48,244 nucleotides of DNA from Lachnospiraceae bacterium NC2004 (GCA_000621905.1 JHXB01000017.1:1-48244), one strand, 5' to 3'. Counted from the stretch's first letter, positions 39,269 through 48,096 are shown. Numbers and translations: made by a program. Notes: a model not told the origin generated them from the letters alone.

Positions 39269-40780
39269 ATGACAAATGCCGTTAAAAAGATAGTTTCTTT
39301 TATGCTTGCACTTACTTTGGTTTTGACCTCATTTTACACAGGGACAGATAGAGTTATTGTTAATGCTGATGACCAGATTAGCTTAGAGGATGATAAGACA
39401 GTTATCACTGTCACTCCGGATCCGGTGGTTTATAACGGGGGACCCGCAGAGCCTGAAGTAAGCGTGTACTATGACGGCGTCAAGCTTACATTTGACGAAG
39501 ATTACACGATTAGATTTTACGATAACGACGAGCCCGGGACTGCACTTGTTGCGGTGGATGGCTGTGGACGCTACACCGGTAGGGCATCACAGTTCTTTAA
39601 GATAGTTAAGGAGGCGGTGACCACAACAGAGGCTGTCACCACAACCGAAGAGGCGACCACAACTGCGGCAATGACTACAACATCCGATGCCACTACAACC
39701 CAAGCAACTTCGACCACAGAAGAGACTATATATACCGTTGAGGATATTGAAAGAGACACTAAGGTTCATCTTAACAGGACATCGGTGTATCTTTTTCTGA
39801 CGAAGAAGAGATGTATCAATCTCTCTAACAAGAAGAAGATGTATTATTTTAACGGTGTTACGAGACTTCACGTTGTTAACACCAACAAGAAGGTGACGTA
39901 TAAATCAAGTTCGTCTCATGTAGCAACGGTTAGTAGTAAGGGCAAGGTTACTGCCAAGCATCCCGGCAAATGTACAATAACAGCCAAGGTTGGCGGCAAG
40001 TCGTTTAAATGCAAGGTGACCGTTAAGAATGGATACAGTAAAGCTACGGTTAAGAAAAATTTTAAGATGACCTACACTAAGGAAGTTAAAGGTGGGGTTG
40101 GTACAATTAAGATTAAGATTCAGAATAAGTTTAATCATCCAATGGCGATAAGCTATTGCTTCACGATTAAGAGGCCTAAGCCTGAGGACCCTAAGGTTTC
40201 TTACGTGGATTATAGGAGCAGAGGGGTTGTTGTACCAGCGAAGTCTACATTTGTCAAATATGAACGGTATTCTATATATGACAAGCAGACGGTAGAACTT
40301 ACTCAAAAGGATGTCTGTTACTGTAATTCCGCCGGAATAACTCCGGACAATGGGCAGTACAGTAAGACAATGAGAGCTAATTTGTATACATATTCGCATT
40401 CGGATCCGGTTGAGCTTAAGAGATCTGAGTATGGTGTTAATGTTAAGAATATTGAGTTGAAGCTCGGTTCGTATAATCATATGTTGTATGGTGATTTAGA
40501 AATATACAATAAGCTGGCTTATGATATTCAGGATAATTCATTCGGAACTATTATGTTCTACAAGAGCAATAAGCTGGTCTATACCATCGGGGTACAGACT
40601 TATTCATATACGGATAAAGCATTTGGAATTGAGGATGGGCTTTATAAGAGTGGTAAGAAGTATACGGCTAAGCATTACAAGTTTGGTACCATAGCCAAGA
40701 GCGGCTGGGACGGAGATTACGACACTTGGAAATTCGTACCTAATAAGGATTATGCTGAGCTTTATACAGCTAGATATTAA
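39269..40780 (+). CDS. Secreted Ig-like (Big_2) domain protein
   Basis: A protein of about 503 residues with a signal peptide (VSFMLALTLVLTSFYTG). After it comes a small beta domain (ITVTPDPVVYNGGPAEPEVS, then VDGCGRYTGRASQFFKI), of a type common in Lachnospiraceae surface proteins; a Thr-rich linker of TTTEA/TTTE units (residues about 125-160); a Big_2 Ig-like domain (SSSSHVATVSSKGKVTAKHP, then GKCTITAKVGGKSF); and a C-terminal beta-rich region of unknown type from residue about 270. It is probably a surface or extracellular matrix protein. ATG 39263 is an equally possible start; GAAGGG lies 4 or 10 bases upstream. No wall anchor is visible. Confidence 0.75.
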   Translation: MTNAVKKIVSFMLALTLVLTSFYTGTDRVIVNADDQISLEDDKTVITVTPDPVVYNGGPAEPEVSVYYDGVKLTFDEDYTIRFYDNDEPGTALVAVDGCGRYTGRASQFFKIVKEAVTTTEAVTTTEEATTTAAMTTTSDATTTQATSTTEETIYTVEDIERDTKVHLNRTSVYLFLTKKRCINLSNKKKMYYFNGVTRLHVVNTNKKVTYKSSSSHVATVSSKGKVTAKHPGKCTITAKVGGKSFKCKVTVKNGYSKATVKKNFKMTYTKEVKGGVGTIKIKIQNKFNHPMAISYCFTIKRPKPEDPKVSYVDYRSRGVVVPAKSTFVKYERYSIYDKQTVELTQKDVCYCNSAGITPDNGQYSKTMRANLYTYSHSDPVELKRSEYGVNVKNIELKLGSYNHMLYGDLEIYNKLAYDIQDNSFGTIMFYKSNKLVYTIGVQTYSYTDKAFGIEDGLYKSGKKYTAKHYKFGTIAKSGWDGDYDTWKFVPNKDYAELYTARY

Positions 40781-40803
40781 GTAGCATTTTACAGCATTTT
40801 ACA

Positions 40804-40849
40804 GGGTCTGTCCCCCTGGTTCGTCGATTTAACCACGGGGACAGACCCC
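40804..40849. repeat. Inverted pair of REP-like units
   Basis: GGGTCTGTCCCCCTGGTT (40804-40821) and AACCACGGGGACAGACCC (40831-40848) are complementary at 17 of 18 positions with a nine-base loop, 24 bases after the Ig-like gene. It could act as a terminator or RNA-stability element. Confidence 0.78.
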
Positions 40850-40888
40850 ATGACATTAGCGGACTGGTGACAGCGAGAGGGGATACTT

Positions 40889-43654
40889 ATGGCTAAAAGC
40901 GGAGAGCATTTTAATAGAGCAATAATCAGAACTATAATATCCGGTATTTTAATTATCGTTTTCTTTATCGGTGTTATTCTTATGTATTATAATGCAGTCT
41001 ATAACGAGAAAAAGAATGGAATAGTTAAAGATGGTAAGATTGAAGCCATCAATTCTGCAGAGAGGTTTGACAGGTATTTGTCTACCAGTATTGATATTAT
41101 CAAATTGAATTCCTACGCTCTTGACGAGATGATTAGACAAAAGAAAAGTGATTATGATATACAGGAGTTTCTTGTTTCACAGTCTACCGCTACAAGAAGT
41201 ACTGTGTTGGAGAACCTCACTGGTTTGTACGGATATATTAACGGCAGGTTCTTTAGTGGAACCAGGTGGGAACCGCCTGAAGATTATGTTCCTACTGAGC
41301 GTCCATGGTATACCAAGCCTATGGAGCATATGGGCGAGATAACAATACTTGAACCTTATGTAGATGTTCAGTCCGGTAACACAATGCTTGCACTTGGCAA
41401 GTCATTATGTGATAAAGAAAGCGTTATTTCCGTTGATGTATCCCTTGATCAAATGCAGAAACTTACGGAAGATGCGGTTGTCAATGGAGATACGGATATC
41501 GAGATGATATTAGCAGGCGACGGAACCGTTGTAACCCATTCCGATATCAATGAAGTCGGTAAGAATTATAACGAAGAGCCTGGTACACTAGGCGCTAAGA
41601 TAGTCAAATTGATTAATTCTTCCCAAAAAAGTTATTATGATATTACATACAATGGAAAGCATTATATTGCTTATGCTGCAGAGTTTCAAGGTAATTGGCA
41701 TTGTGTTTCTCTTAGAGATGCAACAACTGTATTTGATTCAATTAATAACGTGCTTTTTGTTACAATTGTGGTAGTGATTGTGATAGTTATTACCATTGGT
41801 TTTGTTCTTGGCAATTCCATAAAGAGAGGACTTATCGCGCAACGTGCTTTGGTGGCGAGTGATGCAAAGTCTTCATTTCTTTCGAATATGTCGCATGAGA
41901 TAAGAACGCCTATTAACGCGGTGCTCGGCATGAATGAGATGATCTTAAGAGAGAGTAAGGATAAGCAGATTCTCGCCTATTCGGAGAGCGTTAAGTTGGC
42001 GGGCGACACACTTTTAGGAATTGTTAATGATATCCTTGATTTCTCTAAGATAGAGGCAGGTAAGCTTGATATAATTCCGGTTTCTTACAATCTTACCATT
42101 ATGCTTAACGATCTTGTCAATATGGTAAGGCTCAGAGTCGATGAGAAGGGATTGACGTTCAATCTCGAATTTGATGAAAATGTACCTAAGATGCTATATG
42201 GAGACGAGGTTCGTGTTAAGCAGGTAATTACGAATCTTCTTACAAATGCTGTTAAGTACACCGAGAAAGGCTCTGTAACATTTACACTTTCATACGATAA
42301 GATTGAAGATTCAGATGATGAGATTATGCTTAATGTAAGCATAAAGGATACCGGTATAGGAATTAAAGAAGAGGATATCAAGAAGCTCTATACAGAATTT
42401 GAGCGTATAGAGGAGAAGAGAAATAGAAATATTGAAGGTACGGGACTCGGCATGAACATAACTGTGAGCTTGCTTGAGATGATGGGAAGCACGCTATCGG
42501 TTAAAAGCGTATATGGTGAGGGCTCTGAGTTTTCATTTTCATTGAGACAGAAAGTCGAGGCGTGGGATAGACTTGGAGATTTTGAGACGTCATATAAAGA
42601 GCTGATGATTAGACGCGGCGTATCTCGCGAGAGGTTTACCGCTCCTAGCGCTAATGTGCTTGTTGTTGACGACAATCCTATGAACCTTGTTGTGTTTAAG
42701 AATCTTCTTAAGCAGACCGAAATCAGCGTTGATACCAGTGAGAGCGGAGATGGAGGATTGGAGCTCGCTGCTGTTAATAAGTACGACGTCATTTTCTTTG
42801 ATCACATGATGCCGGATAAAGACGGAATTGAGACTCTTCACGAGATGAGGGATATTCCGAATCATCTTAACGCAGATACTCCGGTGGTTTGCCTTACGGC
42901 CAATGCGATATTGGGTGCGAAGGAGCAGTATTTGTCAGAAGGTTTTGACGATTACATGACGAAGCCTGTTGATTATGACAAGCTTGAGGAGTTGCTTACA
43001 AAGTATATTGATGACGATAAGATTGAGATGGTTGCCAATACGGAGGAGTTTATACCTGTAGATGAATCGCTTCCTGAAAACCTAAATAAACTTAGTGAAT
43101 GCGATTTTATTGATGTCAAAGCAGGAGTTGACAATAGCGGTACAGTGGAATCTTACGAGTCTCTTCTCAAAATCTTTTATTCATCTATCGATGAAAATGT
43201 TGATACGATTAAGGATTTCTATGATGCCGGAGATTTTAAGAACTACGCTATCAAGGTGCATGCGCTTAAGAGTTCTGCAAGGATTATAGGTGCGGCTACA
43301 TTTGGCGAAGACGCGCAAGCTCTTGAAAATGCTGCAAAGGCGTCCGATAAAGCTTATATTGACAAGCACCATGAGAGATTTATTGCGGATTACATGGCGT
43401 TTAAGGAGCCGCTAGCTGCTTTTGGTGACGAGGATGTTGATGATTCAGGCAAGCCGCTTGCGGATGACGCATTTATCGAGACTGTTCTAGAAGAGATTAA
43501 GGCAGCGGCAGAAGAGATGGATTGTGACAAGCTTGAGGAGATATTTGGTGAAGTTGCGGAATATAGAATTCCGGATGATAAAGCAGAATTGTTTAAGAAG
43601 CTTAAAAGCGCCTCTGACAATTTTGCGTATGATGAGATACTTGAGTGCTTATAA
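40889..43654 (+). CDS. Hybrid sensor histidine kinase (dCache-HisKA-HATPase-REC-HPt)
   Basis: A 921-residue membrane kinase. Spans at about 11-34 and 288-312 enclose an extracellular dCache-type sensor (RPWYTKPMEHMGEITILEPY is typical). HisKA has the phosphorylated His 336 in FLSNMSHEIRTPINAVLGMN. HATPase_c shows N, G1 (KDTGIGI) and G2 (GTGLGM) boxes. The receiver domain (VLVVDDNPMNL) has Asp 638 in FFDHMMPDKDG. The C-terminal HPt domain has His 791 in VHALKSSARIIGA. There is no HAMP between span two and HisKA. The phosphorelay is self-contained up to HPt, and the output regulator is not in the window. GAGAGGGGATA precedes the start. Confidence 0.92.
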   Translation: MAKSGEHFNRAIIRTIISGILIIVFFIGVILMYYNAVYNEKKNGIVKDGKIEAINSAERFDRYLSTSIDIIKLNSYALDEMIRQKKSDYDIQEFLVSQSTATRSTVLENLTGLYGYINGRFFSGTRWEPPEDYVPTERPWYTKPMEHMGEITILEPYVDVQSGNTMLALGKSLCDKESVISVDVSLDQMQKLTEDAVVNGDTDIEMILAGDGTVVTHSDINEVGKNYNEEPGTLGAKIVKLINSSQKSYYDITYNGKHYIAYAAEFQGNWHCVSLRDATTVFDSINNVLFVTIVVVIVIVITIGFVLGNSIKRGLIAQRALVASDAKSSFLSNMSHEIRTPINAVLGMNEMILRESKDKQILAYSESVKLAGDTLLGIVNDILDFSKIEAGKLDIIPVSYNLTIMLNDLVNMVRLRVDEKGLTFNLEFDENVPKMLYGDEVRVKQVITNLLTNAVKYTEKGSVTFTLSYDKIEDSDDEIMLNVSIKDTGIGIKEEDIKKLYTEFERIEEKRNRNIEGTGLGMNITVSLLEMMGSTLSVKSVYGEGSEFSFSLRQKVEAWDRLGDFETSYKELMIRRGVSRERFTAPSANVLVVDDNPMNLVVFKNLLKQTEISVDTSESGDGGLELAAVNKYDVIFFDHMMPDKDGIETLHEMRDIPNHLNADTPVVCLTANAILGAKEQYLSEGFDDYMTKPVDYDKLEELLTKYIDDDKIEMVANTEEFIPVDESLPENLNKLSECDFIDVKAGVDNSGTVESYESLLKIFYSSIDENVDTIKDFYDAGDFKNYAIKVHALKSSARIIGAATFGEDAQALENAAKASDKAYIDKHHERFIADYMAFKEPLAAFGDEDVDDSGKPLADDAFIETVLEEIKAAAEEMDCDKLEEIFGEVAEYRIPDDKAELFKKLKSASDNFAYDEILECL

Positions 43655-43665
43655 ATAGTGCGTTT

Positions 43666-43706
43666 CCACAGGGTCTGTCCCCCTGGTTTGAATGTATTGA
43701 ACCACG
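43666..43706. repeat. REP-like unit with a truncated inverted partner
   Basis: CCACAGGGTCTGTCCCCCTG (43666-43685) is a full unit; AACCACG (43700-43706) is the start of the opposite unit, which then breaks off. It follows the kinase gene directly. Confidence 0.65.
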
Positions 43707-43728
43707 ATATTAAAAGAAAGGAAAGTAG

Positions 43729-43746
43729 ATGTTTAAGCTTCTATAA
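43729..43746 (+). CDS. Possible five-residue leader peptide (MFKLL)
   Basis: ATG-TTT-AAG-CTT-CTA-TAA follows a good Shine-Dalgarno sequence (GAAAGGAAAG) and ends 20 bases before the HD-GYP start. It may be a leader peptide that couples or limits translation, or a relic of an earlier start. The evidence is the ribosome binding site and position only. Confidence 0.3.
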   Translation: MFKLL

Positions 43747-43766
43747 ACATCATACAAGGGTAATTG

Positions 43767-45134
43767 ATGCAAATACTAAAGAGTGTAAATGATTTATTCG
43801 GGTATATATTTTATGTATGCTATATTGTTCTTTATTATGTTTCACTAAAAAAGTGTTTTTTAAGAGAGGGATACAGCAAGGCTAAATTGTTTTTTTTGGC
43901 TCTGATTACAAATCCGTTTTTGATGTTTCTATTTTCAACAATAATGTCGGCTCTTATAGTTTATATAAATGAATGGGCAAAGTTAGGTTTTCAGAATATA
44001 GACGCCATGAATAATATTCCCTTGGATACCGATCCGGTATTCAGTTCTATTATTATTTTGATTGGCACTATCATATTTTTACTTGCGTCTTTTTTGATTT
44101 CATATTTGCTGGGAAGGTCATTGAAAGCATATAATAAATCGATGGTCATGTTTGTATATGTCATGTTTTCGGTAATTATAATACTAATTGACAACAAAAA
44201 TTATGATGTTTCTGATGATTCTGAAATTTTCTCCAAAATTCTTTCCAATTTCAATAACATTGCATGTGTTATTATTATGTTCTTGTTGTATTTCTTTATT
44301 ATGAGAGCTTTGGCCAAATTGTCGGACAGAAAGCGGCATGTTAATTGGAGGATGTTTTTGATAACACCTTTAATGTTTATAGTAGTCTATAGTGTATTAG
44401 ATTTCTATACTTCTCAATTCTGTAGTGTTGATGCCAATTCTGTAATGCATATTCTTTCGTATATGTTTTTTGTATTGTTTATATGGGCGTTTTACATCAT
44501 TATAAACAATATCAAAGCAACTGATGATGCGATTAATGCTAAGGAAGAAGTTAAGATTCTTTCGGTTGAAGTCATGGAAGCGTTAGCGCATACCATAGAT
44601 GCAAAAGATGAGTATACTCGAGGACACTCAGTAAGAGTTGCTAAGTATTCAAGAATGTTAGCGGAAAAGCTAGGTCTTTCTTCTGAAGAATGTGATAATG
44701 TGTATTATATGGCTCTTTTGCATGATATTGGCAAGATAGGTGTACCGAATGAGATTATCAACAGTACATCGAGACTGACAGATGACGAGTATGCTGTAAT
44801 TAAGACGCATCCTGGTCTAGGATATGATATTTTAGCAGAGATAAAGAGTCGTCCTGATTTGTCTATAGGAGCCAGATGGCATCATGAGAGATATGATGGC
44901 AAAGGTTATCCTGATGGCAAGAAAGGAGAAGAGATTCCATTTTATGCAAGAATAATAGCTGTAGCCGACAGCTATGACGCAATGACATCCAACCGTAGTT
45001 ATCGTAATTACATGCCGCAAGACAAAGTTCGATCTGAGATTGAGAATAATAGCGGTACACAGTTTGATCCGGACGTTGCAAAGTGTATGCTTTCAGTTAT
45101 TGATCAGGATGTTAATTATGAATTGCATGAGTGA
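43767..45134 (+). CDS. Membrane-bound HD-GYP protein, probable c-di-GMP phosphodiesterase
   Basis: A 455-residue protein. The first 245 residues contain about seven hydrophobic spans, a possible membrane sensor of unassigned type. Residues about 265-450 form an HD-GYP domain with the HD pair at His 319-Asp 320 (ALLHDIGKIGVPNEI), KTHPGLGYDIL, and HHERYDGKGYPDGKKGEEIP (from His 372), with all canonical metal and GYP residues present, so c-di-GMP hydrolysis to pGpG/GMP is likely. ATG 43767 is seven bases after AAGGG. It may oppose the GGDEF protein encoded 8 kb upstream. Confidence 0.88.
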   Translation: MQILKSVNDLFGYIFYVCYIVLYYVSLKKCFLREGYSKAKLFFLALITNPFLMFLFSTIMSALIVYINEWAKLGFQNIDAMNNIPLDTDPVFSSIIILIGTIIFLLASFLISYLLGRSLKAYNKSMVMFVYVMFSVIIILIDNKNYDVSDDSEIFSKILSNFNNIACVIIMFLLYFFIMRALAKLSDRKRHVNWRMFLITPLMFIVVYSVLDFYTSQFCSVDANSVMHILSYMFFVLFIWAFYIIINNIKATDDAINAKEEVKILSVEVMEALAHTIDAKDEYTRGHSVRVAKYSRMLAEKLGLSSEECDNVYYMALLHDIGKIGVPNEIINSTSRLTDDEYAVIKTHPGLGYDILAEIKSRPDLSIGARWHHERYDGKGYPDGKKGEEIPFYARIIAVADSYDAMTSNRSYRNYMPQDKVRSEIENNSGTQFDPDVAKCMLSVIDQDVNYELHE

Positions 45135-45155
45135 AGCACAGAACCATTTTGCAAA

Positions 45156-45282
45156 CCATGGGGACAGGTCTCTGTAGGGAAACCAGGGGGACAGGTCTCT
45201 TGTAAACCATGGGGACAGGTCTCTTGCAAACCATGGGGACAGGTCTCTGTAAACCATGGGAAACCAGGGGGACAGACCCCGG
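45156..45282. repeat. Array of six REP-like units
   Basis: Units start at 45156, 45183, 45207, 45231, 45254 (truncated to CCATGGG) and 45264. The central ones read CCATGGGGACAGGTCTCTTG with a spacing near 24 bases. The last unit (CCAGGGGGACAGACCCCGGG) is different and self-complementary. All are in one orientation, directly after the HD-GYP stop. Confidence 0.8.
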
Positions 45283-45353
45283 GGAAGGGTGGTATTTACC
45301 TATGTTTTTTTCGAGTTACAATATATGTTAAGAAAACTTAATTACGTTTTTTG

Positions 45354-45382
45354 TTGACATATCTTTTTTTCTATGGTAATCT
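45354..45382 (+). promoter_or_regulatory. Sigma-A promoter of the nitrilase leader
   Basis: TTGACA (45354-45359), a 17-base spacer and TAATCT (45377-45382). Transcription would start near 45389. Confidence 0.65.
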
Positions 45383-45406
45383 CACAGCATAAATTGAATC
45401 GGCAAA

Positions 45407-45468
45407 GGAGTCGCGTGATAACGACAATGGAGTCGCTTACAGAGCAATCTGTATGCGGCTCCTTTTTT
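45407..45468 (+). terminator. Leader terminator/attenuator upstream of the nitrilase gene
   Basis: GGAGTCGC (45429-45436), TACAGA, GCAA loop, TCTGTA and GCGGCTCC form a two-part stem with one T-T mismatch, followed by six T. It lies between the promoter and the gene, so it would cut the transcript at about 80 bases unless regulated. A second GGAGTCGC (45407-45414), 22 bases upstream, could compete for the same 3' strand. No known riboswitch class is recognised; a small RNA is another possibility. Confidence 0.65.
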
Positions 45469-45526
45469 GTCTTCAATTTTATTATCTGCAGATAAAACTA
45501 TAATCAAATAAAGGAGGTACTGTTTT

Positions 45527-46420
45527 ATGAAGTACATGAATAAAAGATGCTGGTTTAAGAGTTTGATTACGAGTTTTATTATAATAGCTCTGCTATTTTC
45601 AACATTTGCAAGCTTTAATATAACTTCGGCGGCTGTTAAAACGGATAATACAATCACCCGTTCGGAGAGGTTAGAGCAACCGGTATCTAAGTGTGAGTTT
45701 GAAAAGGATGAGTTGGGAGTTGTTAACTTCCATCCAACCTGGGGAGATAAAGAAAAGAACATTGAAAATATGATGACATATATAGATGAAGCTCATAAGA
45801 AGGGTGTTAAGATTCTGTTGTTTCCGGAAATGTGTGTGACAGGTTATGTATCGTCAAGCACTCCGGATAGTGAAGATTACAAATGGGCAGTTAAGAGTGC
45901 TGAGGAACTTACAGGTCCTACAGCCAAGAAATTTGCTAAAGTTTCCGATGATTATGACATGTGGATTGTCTACGGTGCAACTCAGAAGATAAAAGGTGAC
46001 AAGGAACACGCTTACAATTCAGCATTTGCCTGCTCACCTGATGGTGACATTACCGCATATCAGAAAATACATCCTGTGGAGGGAAGTTGGTGTACTCCTG
46101 GTGAGACTCCTGTTCTTCTAGACGCAGGTAAATACGGAAAAATCGGATTAAGCATTTGCTACGATACATATGCTACTCCGGAGCTTGAAAGATATTATTC
46201 AGCACAGGGTTGTAACCTTTTGCTTAACCCTACTGCTACTTCGAGAGGATACACATTGACAGATGATTCCGCATGGGAGTGGTACTATAAGAACCGTATT
46301 GAGAGTGCTTCTTCAAGGGAAGGATTTACAATTCTTAGTTCAGATTTGGTTGGCAAAGATGGCTTGAATGACAAGTATCTTTTCCCTGGTGGTAGTGTTA
46401 TTATGAGTGGAAGTTTTTAA
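45527..46420 (+). CDS. Secreted nitrilase-domain protein, 5' part of a frameshifted gene
   Basis: A 297-residue part. The signal peptide (ITSFIIIALLFSTFASFNIT) is followed by a carbon-nitrogen hydrolase domain with the full triad Glu 101 (LLFPEMCVTGY), Lys 180 (AYQKIHPVEG) and Cys 211 (LSICYDTYATPE). Such enzymes hydrolyse amides or nitriles via a thioester on Cys. The frame stops at TAA 46418-46420 in the middle of the domain's C-terminal part, directly after a run of five T; the rest continues in the +1 frame. AAAGGAGGTACTG precedes the start. Secretion is unusual for this family. Confidence 0.85.
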   Translation: MKYMNKRCWFKSLITSFIIIALLFSTFASFNITSAAVKTDNTITRSERLEQPVSKCEFEKDELGVVNFHPTWGDKEKNIENMMTYIDEAHKKGVKILLFPEMCVTGYVSSSTPDSEDYKWAVKSAEELTGPTAKKFAKVSDDYDMWIVYGATQKIKGDKEHAYNSAFACSPDGDITAYQKIHPVEGSWCTPGETPVLLDAGKYGKIGLSICYDTYATPELERYYSAQGCNLLLNPTATSRGYTLTDDSAWEWYYKNRIESASSREGFTILSSDLVGKDGLNDKYLFPGGSVIMSGSF

Positions 46421-48068
46421 CGGTGCGGTTTATTACGCCGGCGCAGTTGGAGCAGACGGAACTTCTAATCCTAAGGCCGACATCATCACAGGTTCTGAGG
46501 GACTTCTTACAAATGTAGCTAAGATTTCAACAACCTCAAGCGGTGCATGTAACAACAAGGATTTCAATCCTGAATTATACACTACATTATATAAGGAACT
46601 CGCAGATAAGAAGGCAAATGGTGAATCTCTTTCATATAAGAGTACAGCTAAAGATCAGCCTCGTGTGGCTACAGTTAATATGACCGGTTACTGGGGTAAC
46701 AAGACCAGGACTAAGGCTAAGATGATTGAGTATATTGAAGAAGCTGCCTCTAAAGGCGTTGACATTTTAGTATTTCCTGAAACCGTACTTTCCGGTTATG
46801 GATATGTAGAACCTGATAAGGATCCATTTTATCACAAATACGGGGTTTCAATGCAGGTTGCAACTGCTGAGACGGTTCCTGGTAAGTCAACTCTTGAGTT
46901 GTCGGAATATGCTAAGAAATATGGAATGTACATCATTTTCGGTATGACCGAGAAGAATAGAAAATATAAAATGTACGAAGATGGTGTTGAGAAAATATAT
47001 AATTCAGCCGCTATCCTTTATCCTGATGGCAAGATTGATTCTTATCAGAAGATTCAAAGAGCCGGAAAAGAAGATCAGTGGTCAGTTTGTGGAACAACAC
47101 CGAAGATGATTGATACTAAGTGGGGTAAGGCTGGTATTGACATTTGCCGAGACGGACATTTCTATCCTGAGATTGGTCGTTACTACGCAGCGATGGGCTG
47201 TACCTTGTTCATTCATCCGACTGCTACCACAGGAAATGCTTGGTACAGAGAAACTCGTATCGGTTCTTATACTGATCGTGACGGAATGGCTGCTATCACA
47301 TGTAACCTTTTGGGTGGTGACGGTATTTACAATCCTAGCGGTAAGTTTGATCCTACTGATGACGCTGCTAACTTTGATGCAAATGGAGAATTTATTGGTG
47401 GTGATTCTATTCCTGAAAATGCGGGCGAGTACGATAAGAGCAATCCTTATTGGCAGTCAGCAAGCTGGATGGGAACCGGTGGAATCTTCAACAGTACAAG
47501 TTTGATAATCACTAAGACAAGACTTGGTATCGACTTAAACGGTACTGGTTCTGAGTCGGATGTATATAAGGCAAATGGACTTACAAGCCCATTGGGACTT
47601 GAGATTGCCGATATGGACTTGTCGAGAAGCGGATTCTCTATCAACGGATTTAATCCGGGATTGTTCTCTAAGATGTATGATAAACTTTCGGTTATGTATC
47701 GTAAGGGGTACACAAGCATTTACGGAGAAAATGCTGTTGCAACTCCGGTAACTGTAAATGTTAAGGATGTTAAAGATTCTGTTGAGGAAAGTACTGTTCC
47801 TGATAAGGTATCTAAGGTTTACGTAAAGAGTTCTAAGAGTAAGACGATGAGTGTATCATTTGCAGAGGCAACTAACGCTTCAAGCTATGAGATTCAGTAC
47901 TCAACAAGCTCTAAGTTCTCTAAGGTGACTACCGTTAAGGGATCAGAACTTAAGTATACAATTAAGAAGTTAATTGGTAAGAAGACTTACTATGTAAGGG
48001 TTCGCGGCGTAAATGACGAGGACTCAGGAAGTTGGTCAGCAGTTAAGAAGATTAAAATCAAAAAGTAG
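46407..48068 (+). CDS. Nitrilase-domain protein with Fn3, 3' part of the frameshifted gene
   Basis: This frame opens at GTG 46407 only by chance and has no good ribosome binding site. It continues the first domain (FNGAVYYAGAVGADG) and then holds a second complete nitrilase domain: Glu 125 (LVFPETVLSGYGY), Lys 215 (SYQKIQRAGKEDQW) and Cys 247 (GIDICRDGHFYPE) in this part's numbering. From about residue 465, an Fn3-like domain follows (KVSKVYVKSSKSKTMSVSFA ... YYVRVRGVNDED). Joined to the 5' part, the protein would be about 846 residues. Either a mutation, an assembly error or a programmed +1 shift separates the two. Confidence 0.82.
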   Translation: MEVFNGAVYYAGAVGADGTSNPKADIITGSEGLLTNVAKISTTSSGACNNKDFNPELYTTLYKELADKKANGESLSYKSTAKDQPRVATVNMTGYWGNKTRTKAKMIEYIEEAASKGVDILVFPETVLSGYGYVEPDKDPFYHKYGVSMQVATAETVPGKSTLELSEYAKKYGMYIIFGMTEKNRKYKMYEDGVEKIYNSAAILYPDGKIDSYQKIQRAGKEDQWSVCGTTPKMIDTKWGKAGIDICRDGHFYPEIGRYYAAMGCTLFIHPTATTGNAWYRETRIGSYTDRDGMAAITCNLLGGDGIYNPSGKFDPTDDAANFDANGEFIGGDSIPENAGEYDKSNPYWQSASWMGTGGIFNSTSLIITKTRLGIDLNGTGSESDVYKANGLTSPLGLEIADMDLSRSGFSINGFNPGLFSKMYDKLSVMYRKGYTSIYGENAVATPVTVNVKDVKDSVEESTVPDKVSKVYVKSSKSKTMSVSFAEATNASSYEIQYSTSSKFSKVTTVKGSELKYTIKKLIGKKTYYVRVRGVNDEDSGSWSAVKKIKIKK

Positions 48069-48096
48069 TTTCTATTCGTAGACTTCCTTTAATATG

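Noticed and set aside
39337-39351. CACAGGGACAGATAG inside the signal-peptide region of the Ig-like protein gene
   Set aside because: It matches only the left arm and core of the REP-like unit, lies within coding sequence and has no right arm; it may be chance.
45156-45282. Regular 24-bp repeats taken as a CRISPR array
   Set aside because: The repeats follow each other with almost no unique spacers, the same unit occurs singly at many other loci, and no cas gene is present.
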